A stretch of 30,165 nucleotides of DNA. Origin: UBA940 sp031548515. GTDB lineage: Bacteria; Bacteroidota; Bacteroidia; Bacteroidales; Rikenellaceae. The position numbers and the translations under genes were made by a program. Shown here piece after piece: positions 8,449-15,767 of the stretch. Location: the NCBI GenBank assembly GCA_031548515.1, contig JAVBRB010000036.1, positions 1 to 30,165 on the forward strand, read 5' to 3'. Positions within the stretch are counted from its first letter, which is position 1. The number at the start of each line of letters is the position of its first letter. Below the pieces are notes generated by a model, which ran no database searches, was not told the DNA's origin, and saw nothing but the letters and a program-made list of their open reading frames with translations.

Positions 8449-9846
8449 CTAAAATTCAGCGTTCTTGGGCGTACGTGGGAACGGTATCACATCACGGATG
8501 TTTGCCATTCCGGTCACAAAAAGCATAAGTCTCTCAAATCCCAGACCAAACCCTGCATGAGGGGCGGAACCCCAACGGCGGGTATCCATATACCACCATA
8601 GTTCCTCTTCCGACATACCGAGTTGGTCGATGCGGGTCTTGAGTTTTCCGTAGTCGGCTTCGCGCACCGATCCTCCGATTATTTCGCCGATTCGGGGAAA
8701 CAGCACGTCCATAGCCTGCACTGTTTTACCGTCGGTATTCTGCTTCATGTAGAAAGCCTTGATCTCGGCGGGATAGTTGACGAGGATCACCGGCTTTTTG
8801 AAGTGTTTTTCGACCAGGTAGCGTTCGTGTTCGCTCTGCAGGTCGAGGCCCCAATCCACTTTGTACTCGAATTTTTGCCCGCTGGCTTTCAGTATTTCGA
8901 TGCCCTCGGTATAATCGAGGCGCACGAAATCGTTCTCGACCACCATTTTCAGGCGCGCTGTCATCTCCTCGTCGTACATCTTTTCGAGGAATGCAAGGTC
9001 GTCCGCACAGTTGTCCAACGCATAGCGGATCAAGTATTTCAGGAAGTCTTCGGCCAGATTCATATCATCTTCCAGGCCGTAGAACGCCACTTCCGGCTCG
9101 ATCATCCAAAACTCGGCAAGGTGGCGCGGGGTGTTGGAGTTCTCGGCACGAAATGTCGGCCCGAAAGTGTAAACCTGTCCGAGCGCAAGAGCACCAAGCT
9201 CGCCTTCCAGCTGTCCGGAAACAGTCAGGCTCGTATGCTTTCCGAAGAAATCCTCAGCGTAGTTCACTTTACCGTCCTCAGTACGGGGAGGGTTCCCAAC
9301 GTCGAGCGTCGTCACCTGGAACATAGCGCCGGCACCCTCGGCGTCCGAAGCCGTAATGAGGGGGGTATGTATATAATAAAACCCCAAGTCATTGAAATAC
9401 TTGTGGATCGCAAAAGACATCGCGTGGCTTATGCGCATGACAGCGCCGAAAGTGTTGGTACGCGGACGCAGGTAGGCGATCTCGCGCAGGAACTCCAGCG
9501 AGTGGCCCTTCTTCTGCAGCGGATAGCTGGCAGGGTCTGCCTCGCCGTAGATCTCTATCTCGGCAGCCTGGATTTCCACCGGCTGCCCGGAACCGATGCT
9601 TTCCACCAGCTTCCCGCCAACGCGCAGACACGCGCCAGTCGAGATCCGTCCCAGAAGCTCTTCATCGAATTTTTCAGGCTCCGCCACAACCTGTATGTTG
9701 TGTATCGTAGATCCGTCGTTGAGCGCAATGAAAGCCACGTTTTTATTGCCGCGCTTTGTACGCACCCATCCTTTGACGGTTATATCTACGTTACGTTCCT
9801 GTTTTTTGAGAGCCTCCGCTATCTTGGTTCTTCCTCCGCTCAACAT
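8449..9846 (-). CDS. asnS: Asparaginyl-tRNA synthetase
   Basis: This class IIb aminoacyl-tRNA synthetase charges tRNA-Asn with asparagine in the cytoplasm. The 465-residue protein has an N-terminal OB-fold anticodon-binding domain (about residues 20-100, VKGWVRTKRGNKNVAFIALN). It is followed by the catalytic core with class II motif 2 (FRAENSNTPRHLAEFWMIEPE) and motif 3 near the C-terminus (GFGLGFERLMLFVTG). The AsnS-type ending ANIRDVIPFPRTP distinguishes it from AspS. Length is normal for the family. The asnS-rpoN adjacency is a common Bacteroidota arrangement. A -7-like element (7 of 8 positions) lies at 9888-9895, about 40 bases upstream of the ATG. Confidence 0.96.
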   Translation of the reverse strand: MLSGGRTKIAEALKKQERNVDITVKGWVRTKRGNKNVAFIALNDGSTIHNIQVVAEPEKFDEELLGRISTGACLRVGGKLVESIGSGQPVEIQAAEIEIYGEADPASYPLQKKGHSLEFLREIAYLRPRTNTFGAVMRISHAMSFAIHKYFNDLGFYYIHTPLITASDAEGAGAMFQVTTLDVGNPPRTEDGKVNYAEDFFGKHTSLTVSGQLEGELGALALGQVYTFGPTFRAENSNTPRHLAEFWMIEPEVAFYGLEDDMNLAEDFLKYLIRYALDNCADDLAFLEKMYDEEMTARLKMVVENDFVRLDYTEGIEILKASGQKFEYKVDWGLDLQSEHERYLVEKHFKKPVILVNYPAEIKAFYMKQNTDGKTVQAMDVLFPRIGEIIGGSVREADYGKLKTRIDQLGMSEEELWWYMDTRRWGSAPHAGFGLGFERLMLFVTGMANIRDVIPFPRTPKNAEF

Positions 9847-10095
9847 GTTATGTTACAGATAAATTGTTGTTAAGTTCTTACAAGACGCAAATATCGTCAT
9901 TTTTTTTGACATTCCGGCTAATTTCACTTAAAATGGGTACATCCGTAGAATAAACTACCCCGCAGCTAGCTACGAGGTGTTAAATGGAATAATTTTAGAT
10001 ATATGAAGCAAGTTCCGGGGAACCGAGGTCTTCCGTAAGGCAGGACGAGATCCCCGGGGTTGACATCGATTATTCCCGCATATGCAGGAATATGA
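9847..10095. other. Intergenic region with three palindromes
   Basis: No gene is visible between asnS and the fabH terminator. The region holds a hairpin at 9958-9977 (on the minus strand all nine pairs form, two as G-U), a stem CCGGGGA / TCCCCGG at 10015-10021 and 10051-10057 enclosing a partly self-complementary 29-base loop, and a 22-bp near-palindrome TATTCCCGCATATGCAGGAA (plus TA) at 10071-10092 with one mismatched pair. Their role is unknown; they could be remnants of a dispersed palindromic element. Confidence 0.6.
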
Positions 10096-10121
10096 AAAGG
10101 CCTCCTTTACCGGAAGCCTTT
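10096..10121 (-). terminator. Terminator downstream of fabH-like gene
   Basis: On the minus strand AAAGGCTTCC pairs with GGAGGCCTTT over ten positions (one G-U) around a 6-base loop, and runs into TTTTC. It lies about 20 bases past the ketosynthase stop. Confidence 0.85.
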
Positions 10122-10143
10122 CAAATGAACATTACATTCCTGT

Positions 10144-11118
10144 CTAAAGTGCTTTCAATAACATCGCCCCTGCGGAATATCCTCCTCCGAATGTCGCAAC
10201 ACAAATGTTGTCGCCAGATTTGAGCTTGTCGCGGTTCTGGGCCAGCGCCAGCAGCGAACTGCCGCAACCGGTGTTGCCAAGTTCCTGTATGTTGTTCAGA
10301 GTGCGCTCTTCGGGTAATTCCATCGACTTGCAGACATGCGACACGATCCTCATGTTGGCCTGATGGCTAACGAACCAGTCGAGCGAAGCCACGTCCAATC
10401 CGTTGCGATCGAGAATCTCACGCGAACACTTTTCGATATAAACGCAGGCCTGATTGAAAACGTCGCGTCCGTATGGCATACGGATACCATCTGTTTTCGG
10501 CTTAAGGAAAACTCCCGCCGGACCGGCGCCGAGATGCCCCAACCCGTGCGTTTCAATATCGACCAGTTCCATATCCCCCGTCCCGAAGCGTTCAGTAGAG
10601 AAGAAATATGCCACCGCACCGTCGCCCCAAAGATGTCCATGCTGGGGATCGTTGTCGTCGGCATAGCTGGAGTTGCGGTCGGCTGCCAGGATCAGCGCTT
10701 TCGACGCAATGCCCGTTTGGAAAAAAGAGCGGACGATCTCGACGGCGTTGAGCGCCGACGAGCATGCCGACGACACATAGAGCGTCTTGGCATTTTCGAT
10801 ATTGAACTCGCGCTGGATAACATGGGCGGTAGTTCCGACAGTGTCGTCGGGACTATATGATGCGAAAATTATGAGATCGACCTCCGCGATCGGGAAAGGC
10901 AATTGCTTCACTGCGTCCTGCACCGCCCTGACAGCCATATAGTCGAGAGTTTCCTTTGCGGCTGCCCTCGAACGGGTCTGGATACCGGTCCGCTGTACGA
11001 ACCAATCCTCGGGCTTGTCATGAAGCCGAGCGAAATAACTGTTAGAAACCCTGTCCGCGGGTATGAAATATCCTGTTGCGTTGATATAAGTATGCGTTAT
11101 CGGTTCTCCTGCTGCCAT
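10144..11118 (-). CDS. fabH: 3-oxoacyl-ACP synthase III (FabH-like ketosynthase)
   Basis: KAS III enzymes condense acyl-CoA with malonyl-ACP to start fatty-acid chains. Counted from the ATG at 11118 (324 residues), the catalytic triad is visible: Cys119 in SSACSSALNAVE, His252 in WFVSHQANMR and Asn282 in ELGNTGCGSS, with the GDGA loop near 165. I prefer the ATG (MAAGEPITHTYI) over the in-frame TTG three codons upstream. The gene is alone between two terminators with its own promoter and is far from the acpP-fabF operon. Its sequence is diverged from standard FabH (for example WFVQRTGIQTRSRAA in place of the usual WI-RTGI-R). A second, specialised KAS III making another starter or secondary product is therefore possible. 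Confidence 0.85.
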   Translation of the reverse strand: MAAGEPITHTYINATGYFIPADRVSNSYFARLHDKPEDWFVQRTGIQTRSRAAAKETLDYMAVRAVQDAVKQLPFPIAEVDLIIFASYSPDDTVGTTAHVIQREFNIENAKTLYVSSACSSALNAVEIVRSFFQTGIASKALILAADRNSSYADDNDPQHGHLWGDGAVAYFFSTERFGTGDMELVDIETHGLGHLGAGPAGVFLKPKTDGIRMPYGRDVFNQACVYIEKCSREILDRNGLDVASLDWFVSHQANMRIVSHVCKSMELPEERTLNNIQELGNTGCGSSLLALAQNRDKLKSGDNICVATFGGGYSAGAMLLKAL

Positions 11119-11152
11119 TTTTAACAATTTCTTAACATTCGAAAAGACGTCC

Positions 11153-11183
11153 CAAAAATAAGATACTCTGCTGTATTCTCAAA
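11153..11183 (-). promoter_or_regulatory. Bacteroidota-type promoter of fabH-like gene
   Basis: On the minus strand TTTG (11180-11183) is followed after 19 bases by TATTTTTG (11153-11160), matching the TTTG-N19-TAnnTTTG consensus. Transcription would start about 30 bases before the ATG. Confidence 0.7.
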
Positions 11184-11297
11184 ATATTTAGCGCTAATTC
11201 GTCGGAGAAATCGGCCGTTTCATCGAGTCTAATCCGTATCTGCCGGACATACAGGCAGGTACGTCTGAACAACTTTCCCCGGGATCGTCTTTAAACA

Positions 11298-11326
11298 ATT
11301 AAGCCACTGAAAAACAGTGGCTTAAT
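11298..11326 (-). terminator. Terminator of tRNA-Gln
   Basis: A perfect 12-bp stem ATTAAGCCACTG / CAGTGGCTTAAT with a 5-base loop starts four bases past the tRNA 3' end. On the minus strand it is followed by TGTTTAAAG. Confidence 0.85.
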
Positions 11327-11329
11327 TTG

Positions 11330-11400
11330 TTGAGCTACCAGGACTCGAACCTGGAACGACAGAACCAAAATCTGCTGTGTTACCATTACACCATAGCTCA
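11330..11400 (-). tRNA. tRNA-Gln (anticodon TTG)
   Basis: The minus strand folds into a standard 71-base cloverleaf. The acceptor TGAGCTA pairs perfectly with TAGCTCA, the D arm is GTGT/ACAC, and the T arm is CCAGG-TTCGAGT-CCTGG. The anticodon arm is GCAGA-TTTTGGT-TCTGT, placing TTG at positions 34-36, which reads CAA. The discriminator base is A. The 3' CCA is not encoded. Confidence 0.95.
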
Positions 11401-11437
11401 GCGTCGAACTATGAACTTGAAGTCATAATTCGGATGG

Positions 11438-11445
11438 CAAAGATA
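11438..11445 (-). promoter_or_regulatory. Promoter -7 element of tRNA-Gln
   Basis: The minus strand reads TATCTTTG, an exact match to TAnnTTTG, 37 bases upstream of the tRNA 5' end. The -33 element is not clear: a TTTG exists at 11461-11464, but the spacing is short (15 bases). Confidence 0.55.
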
Positions 11446-11492
11446 ATATATTTTTCCATACAAAGCCATGACTCATGGATCAATACACGTAA

Positions 11493-12602
11493 CTATTTTT
11501 TATAATACTTATCGAGCAGTTGCCTGGCCGCCACGAACGAACTCATCCTGTCGCCCAAAACCATTTCGCGATATTGCGGCAGGAGTTCCTTTATGACCGG
11601 GTCGTTATAAAAACCGGAACGCAACGAATCGTTGATGCTTTCCAGCATCCAATATTCGTTCTGGTGGTTGCGGTTAGATGCATAATAGCCGTTCGAACGT
11701 ACAAATGAGAGGAACTGCCCCACTCCGTCCCATATCTCTCCCAGACCTGTGCCAGCGTATGCCGACGAAGTATATACCTGAGGCCGCCAACCCGAATCCG
11801 GCATAGGGAACAGCATCAGCGCATTTTCGAACTGCCGTTTGGCGATCCCGGCCCGCGCAACATTGTCGCCATCGGCCTTGGTGATGACTATCATGTCGGC
11901 CATCTCCATTATGCCGCGCTTGATGCCCTGCAATTCGTCGCCGGCTCCCGATATCTGCAACAGCATGAACATATCGACCATCGAATGAACCGCCGTTTCA
12001 CTCTGTCCCACCCCAACGGTTTCGATGAAGATAACGTCGTATCCGGCCGCCTCACACAACACCACCGTTTCGCGGGTCTTACGGGCCACCCCTCCCAGGG
12101 AACCGGCCGACGGAGAAGGACGTATGAAAACCCGGGGATCTGCCGAAATGCTCTCCATACGTGTCTTATCACCGAGTATCGAGCCGCCGCTGCGTTCGGA
12201 ACTGGGATCTATGGCCAATACCGCCAACCTGTGGCCCTGTCCCGCGACCATTCCGCCTATCGCCTCTATGAAAGTGGATTTACCTGCCCCGGGGACGCCA
12301 GTGATGCCTATACGTATAGACCGGCCGGCATGCGGAAGGCAGCGTTCGATGATCTGCTGGGCCTGCTCGTAATGGGCCGGATTGCTGCTCTCTACGAGTG
12401 TGATGGCCTGCGAAAGCACCGCGATATCCGATGCAAGGATTCCCTCTGCATACTGCCCGGTGGTCAACTCGGGACGCCGCTTGCGAACGAAATAGGGATT
12501 GACCACCGGCTGGTTTTCCACACCTGCCGCCACGTCGAGAGCACTGTCAGTATTTTCCTCCCTGTGGTGCTTTTCGTAATGATCTATCGAGGTAAATCCC
12601 AT
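11493..12602 (-). CDS. meaB: Methylmalonyl-CoA mutase-associated GTPase MeaB
   Basis: MeaB is a G3E-family P-loop GTPase that protects and reloads adenosylcobalamin-dependent methylmalonyl-CoA mutase. The 369-residue protein has Walker A GVPGAGKST (about 102-110), a switch region with AIDPSSERSGGSILGDKTRM, FIETVGVGQSE as the Walker B/G3 segment, and the guanine-specificity motif TKADGDN. The C-terminal dimerisation arm is present. The mutase itself is not in the window, although Bacteroidota normally use this pair for succinate-to-propionate metabolism. The ATG at 12602 lies inside the end of the upstream thioredoxin-fold gene, an overlap of 56 bases. No later Met exists before the P-loop, and the N-terminal residues look like MeaB, so the overlap appears real. 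Confidence 0.93.
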   Translation of the reverse strand: MGFTSIDHYEKHHREENTDSALDVAAGVENQPVVNPYFVRKRRPELTTGQYAEGILASDIAVLSQAITLVESSNPAHYEQAQQIIERCLPHAGRSIRIGITGVPGAGKSTFIEAIGGMVAGQGHRLAVLAIDPSSERSGGSILGDKTRMESISADPRVFIRPSPSAGSLGGVARKTRETVVLCEAAGYDVIFIETVGVGQSETAVHSMVDMFMLLQISGAGDELQGIKRGIMEMADMIVITKADGDNVARAGIAKRQFENALMLFPMPDSGWRPQVYTSSAYAGTGLGEIWDGVGQFLSFVRSNGYYASNRNHQNEYWMLESINDSLRSGFYNDPVIKELLPQYREMVLGDRMSSFVAARQLLDKYYKK

Positions 12603-13068
12603 TCTCCAGGTTGTTTTCGATTATACTGTCGTCCATCGTGGCTGGATTGCCCATCCACAGCAGACGTCCTTTCGGATCGACAAGTACCGCATAAGGTACG
12701 TACTGGACGCCGAAAGCAGCAAAAGTCCTGCCAGCGTCGTCAATACCGGCATGGTAACGGGCTGACGCATCTCGCAGCATCTTGCGCGAAACCTCTGAAT
12801 CATCCTTTGTTATTACAGTCACTGTGAGTCCGGCAGGATATTCTCCGGCCAGCCGGTCGAGTTCGGCAAGCCTCTTGACGCTCCCTGCATTAGAAGGGTG
12901 GAAAAACTCGACGAGAATCATCTTCTGTGGCACAGGAACGGGTTTATCCATAACGATCCACTCCCTGACCTTGAAATCAGGAACTTTTTCACCGATCACA
13001 AGTACCTGTGCAGTCGCAGCCATGAACACCAGTGCTGCAATAAATACAAAAGCCGCTTTAAGTTTCAT
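12547..13068 (-). CDS. Exported thioredoxin-fold protein lacking the CxxC motif
   Basis: The 173-residue product begins with a clear signal peptide (hydrophobic residues 5-19, cleavage likely after ATA at 20). It then shows a thioredoxin/redoxin-like fold: GEKVPDFKV, the strand ILVEFF, and the cis-proline region YVPYAVLVDPKGRLLWMG. Where a redox-active protein has WCxxC, this one reads HPSNAGS (residues 57-63), so both cysteines are replaced (Asn60 and Ser63). It probably does not do thiol chemistry; a chaperone or binding role is inference. It overlaps meaB by 56 bases on the same strand, so the two may be translationally coupled. A copy of a dispersed palindromic repeat lies just upstream. 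Confidence 0.8.
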   Translation of the reverse strand: MKLKAAFVFIAALVFMAATAQVLVIGEKVPDFKVREWIVMDKPVPVPQKMILVEFFHPSNAGSVKRLAELDRLAGEYPAGLTVTVITKDDSEVSRKMLRDASARYHAGIDDAGRTFAAFGVQYVPYAVLVDPKGRLLWMGNPATMDDSIIENNLENGIYLDRSLRKAPQGGKY

Positions 13069-13094
13069 AACAACCTCCTTCCGTTTGGGTTTAT

Positions 13095-13180
13095 GAACTT
13101 CACCCTCGCTCCGTGTTACCTCCGCAGGTTTTATCCTCGCCAGTCTGCGGCTGGCGCACTGACCTCCGTCGGTGAACTCG
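13095..13180 (-). repeat. Dispersed palindromic repeat, copy A
   Basis: This intergenic element shares its ends and an internal block with 16719-16839: GAACT at one side, a CCTCCGCAGGT-like block, and TCGGTGAACTCG at 13169-13180. Between the blocks is a hairpin CGCCAG / CTGGCG (13138-13156). Both copies lie between minus-strand genes. Confidence 0.65.
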
Positions 13181-13182
13181 CA

Positions 13183-14298
13183 CTATTGTGCCCGGCCCCC
13201 TCTCTTTCTGTTTTTATTTTTGAACATTCCGTTATCGAGTGTCACCCCGATCCATGCGACCTGCTGCGTACCTACGCCCGCCGTGTCGAAATGAAGTCCG
13301 AACTCGAGGTCGAGCCTGACGCCTTTGGCCAACTGCGGCCGCCAGTATATTTGCGTAAAATTATAAAAACCGTCGAAAACCGAGTAGAATGGGTCGCCCT
13401 GATACATGCGGCCTCCGTACTCATTCCAGAACGGGAACAGATGTCCTCCGGTGTAAAACCGGCTGCGGATACCAGCTTTTTTCTTCTCGATATTGAAATC
13501 GAAACTCACCCCGTTAGGGGTTTTCCACTTGTTATCGCCTTTGCGTTCGCGGTCGAACGAGCCTATCCAGCCTACTTTCAGGCTCAGTTTGTCCAGCCAT
13601 ATATCCCCGAGCCGTTCGAACGAAGCGCCTACCCACGGTTCGGTAAGGATGTGGTCGACCACTCCCTCGGCGCCTTCTGTGGTCGATGCCAAATGGTACA
13701 CGTCGAGGCTGTAGCCCGCAGTGAACCATCTCGCCCAATACTGCCTCACAGGGTTGAATTCTCCGGCCGACACCACACGGAAACTCTCACGTACAGTCGC
13801 CGACTGCATCCCGTCCCAGTCGAGTACAAGTTCCAGATAACTCGCACCAGGCTTGTATTGCAGCGCGAATCCGTCGATGACATTGTCGTAGAAAAGTCGT
13901 CCGCCCGCAAGTATGGCACGTGAATACGCTCCCAGAAGGTGCCTGCGCTCGAACTTACCTGCATACACGCCGTACCTGGGTGCACGGAAATTGTAGTACA
14001 GCAACAGTTCGGGGGGACGCTTATCCAGCGGCGCACCCATGTCGAAAGTAAAACTCCCTCCGGTCATCACACTGTGGCCTTCGCCCCAGCCGATGCCGAC
14101 CACGGGAACCAGTCTGACGCTGAACCATGTCCCCGATTCGACCGCACCTTCGCGGTAAACCGGGCCGAATTCGCGGTTGTCGAATCTGGTATCGAACCGT
14201 AGGTTCCACTTGAATTCCTGTGCCGAAGCCTCCTGCAGCCCGAAAACGACCGCAACCGACATGGCGCACAATATGGTTTTTGTTATTTTGTTGAGCAT
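13183..14298 (-). CDS. Outer-membrane beta-barrel protein (porin-like)
   Basis: From the ATG at 14298 the product is 371 residues with a signal peptide ending ASAQ (about residue 27). The remainder alternates short strands rich in Tyr, Trp, Phe and Gly with polar turns (RFDTRFDNREFG, YGVYAGKFERRHLL, FYNFTQIYWRPQL), which is the pattern of an outer-membrane beta-barrel. I do not recognise the substrate; in sequence style it resembles phosphate-selective or hypothetical Bacteroidota porins. The frame is open up to 14415, but that start would read through the terminator at 14354-14379, and a -7 element sits at 14308-14315, so 14298 is preferred. The very basic tail (KNKNRKRGG) is unusual for a barrel, which normally ends with an aromatic strand. 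Confidence 0.7.
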   Translation of the reverse strand: MLNKITKTILCAMSVAVVFGLQEASAQEFKWNLRFDTRFDNREFGPVYREGAVESGTWFSVRLVPVVGIGWGEGHSVMTGGSFTFDMGAPLDKRPPELLLYYNFRAPRYGVYAGKFERRHLLGAYSRAILAGGRLFYDNVIDGFALQYKPGASYLELVLDWDGMQSATVRESFRVVSAGEFNPVRQYWARWFTAGYSLDVYHLASTTEGAEGVVDHILTEPWVGASFERLGDIWLDKLSLKVGWIGSFDRERKGDNKWKTPNGVSFDFNIEKKKAGIRSRFYTGGHLFPFWNEYGGRMYQGDPFYSVFDGFYNFTQIYWRPQLAKGVRLDLEFGLHFDTAGVGTQQVAWIGVTLDNGMFKNKNRKRGGRAQ

Positions 14299-14307
14299 AG
14301 TAGGGAG

Positions 14308-14315
14308 CAAAGATA
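14308..14315 (-). promoter_or_regulatory. -7 element of the beta-barrel gene
   Basis: The minus strand reads TATCTTTG, an exact TAnnTTTG match, only ten bases before the ATG at 14298. The transcript would have almost no leader. No good -33 element is seen. Confidence 0.5.
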
Positions 14316-14346
14316 GGACTTTTTCTTTTAGTGCGTCGACGGCCAT

Positions 14347-14379
14347 TAAAAAAAGCGCGAGGCTGTTTTGCCCCGCGCC
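14347..14379 (-). terminator. Terminator of the serC-serA-DUF1015 operon
   Basis: On the minus strand GGCGCGGGGC pairs with GCCTCGCGCT over ten positions (two G-U) around a 6-base loop and is followed by seven T residues. It lies about 105 bases past the DUF1015 stop. Confidence 0.9.
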
Positions 14380-14484
14380 TTTATCTTCAATTTCCAATCG
14401 GCTGAGAATTACCAAACTCGCTTCTCCGTAACGGCCTGCTGCCGTTTCCGGACTGCGATCACCGCTTATTCGCCGCCATGCGGC

Positions 14485-15723
14485 TCAGAATTCATGGATA
14501 ACCACGCCAGAACGGAGCTTCGGCTCGAACCAGGTGGTTTTCGGAGGCATGATGTTGCCTGTGTCGGCAATGTCGACCAACTGCTTCATCGAAACCGGAT
14601 AAAGTGCGAAAGCAGCCCTCATATCGCCGCTGTCGACACGTTTTTCCAGTTCGCCCAATCCGCGGATACCGCCCACGAAATCCACGCGCTTATCTGAGCG
14701 CAAATCTCTGATATCCAAAATTCTATTGAGCACAAGATTAGAAAACACCGTCACGTCGAGAACGCCTATAGGGTCGCTGTCGTCATAAGTTCCGGGCTTT
14801 GCCGTGAGGCTGTACCATTTGCCGCCCATATACATCCCGAAATTATGCAGGCCTGTCGGACGGTATCCGCCCGCTCCCTTTTCTTCAACCGTGAAATCCT
14901 TGCGCAACGCATCGAGGAACTGTTCCGGAGACAGACCGTTGAGGTCTTTAACAACACGGTTGTAGTCAATGATTTTCAACTGGTTATCCGGAAACATAAC
15001 CGCCAGGAAATAGTTGTATTCCTCTTCTCCCGTATGGTTCGGATTGGCTTTTGCACGTTCCTGTCCAACCAGAGCCGCAGCAGCCGTACGGTGATGTCCG
15101 TCGGCAACATACAAAGCCGGAATACCCTTGAATATTTCGGTTATGCGGGCTATCGTAGCTTTGTCGGTTATCTTCCAGAACCTGTGTCCGAAACCGTCGC
15201 CGTCGGCAATGAAATCGTACTCGGGCATACCCTTGACAACCTCTGCTACAATGGCATCCATATCCCTATTCGCCGGATACGAGAAGAACACAGGCTCGAT
15301 GTTGGCGCTCTGGCGGCGCACGTGGATCATGCGGTCCTCCTCCTTGTCGCGGCGGGTAAGCTCATGCTTCTTGATATTGCCGTCGAGGTAGTCCTGCACG
15401 TTCGCCCCGGCGACCAGACCGTACTGCGTGCGGCCGTCCATCGTCTGGGCGTATATGTAATAGTACTCGCCGGGGTCCTGCACCAACCAACCGTTGGCCT
15501 TCCATTTTTTGTAGTTATCGACTGCCTTCTGATAAACCTCTTCGGAGTGTTCGTCGGCGATGGGATCGAAGTCGATCTCCGGCTTGATGATATGCAACAG
15601 CGATTTTTCGCCCGCCTCGGCTTTTGCTTCCACAGAACTAAGCACGTCATATGGACGCGACGCGACCTCTTTTACAATTTCCTTCGGAGGCCTTACACCT
15701 TTAAATGCCTTGATCTTAACCAT
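14485..15723 (-). CDS. DUF1015 domain-containing protein
   Basis: The 412-residue protein is a full-length DUF1015 member, with the starting KAFKGVRPPKEIVKEVASRP, the YYIYAQTMDGRTQYGLVAG strand region, and the hallmark ALYVADGHHRTAAA near residue 230. The biochemical role is not established. Its placement after serC and serA is conserved in Bacteroidota. The ADGHHR motif resembles a ParB/sulfiredoxin-like nucleotide-binding core related to serine kinases, so a link to serine metabolism is a reasonable inference. It follows serA by 44 bases, a gap that holds a hairpin with a T-tract. Confidence 0.9.
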   Translation of the reverse strand: MVKIKAFKGVRPPKEIVKEVASRPYDVLSSVEAKAEAGEKSLLHIIKPEIDFDPIADEHSEEVYQKAVDNYKKWKANGWLVQDPGEYYYIYAQTMDGRTQYGLVAGANVQDYLDGNIKKHELTRRDKEEDRMIHVRRQSANIEPVFFSYPANRDMDAIVAEVVKGMPEYDFIADGDGFGHRFWKITDKATIARITEIFKGIPALYVADGHHRTAAAALVGQERAKANPNHTGEEEYNYFLAVMFPDNQLKIIDYNRVVKDLNGLSPEQFLDALRKDFTVEEKGAGGYRPTGLHNFGMYMGGKWYSLTAKPGTYDDSDPIGVLDVTVFSNLVLNRILDIRDLRSDKRVDFVGGIRGLGELEKRVDSGDMRAAFALYPVSMKQLVDIADTGNIMPPKTTWFEPKLRSGVVIHEF

Positions 15724-15734
15724 ATTTCGAAAAT

Positions 15735-15758
15735 AAAAAAGGCGGACAGGAATCCGCC
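15735..15758 (-). terminator. Intra-operon terminator/attenuator after serA
   Basis: On the minus strand GGCGGA and TCCGCC form a 6-bp GC-rich stem around a 6-base loop, immediately followed by TTTTTTATTTT. It sits between the serA stop and the DUF1015 ATG, so it should lower DUF1015 expression relative to serC-serA. Confidence 0.75.
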
Positions 15759-15767
15759 CGTTTCGTT

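Noticed and set aside
8623..9873. 416-codon plus-strand open frame opposite asnS
   Set aside because: It is the antisense of a strongly supported synthetase gene; its translation has no recognisable motif and is rich in His and Arg as expected from a reverse shadow.
9847..10060. T-box or other amino-acid riboswitch for asnS
   Set aside because: No T-box core, specifier loop or antiterminator is visible, and T-boxes are not expected in this phylum.
14299..14415. N-terminal extension of the beta-barrel gene
   Set aside because: The extension crosses a strong terminator and promoter element and precedes a good signal peptide.
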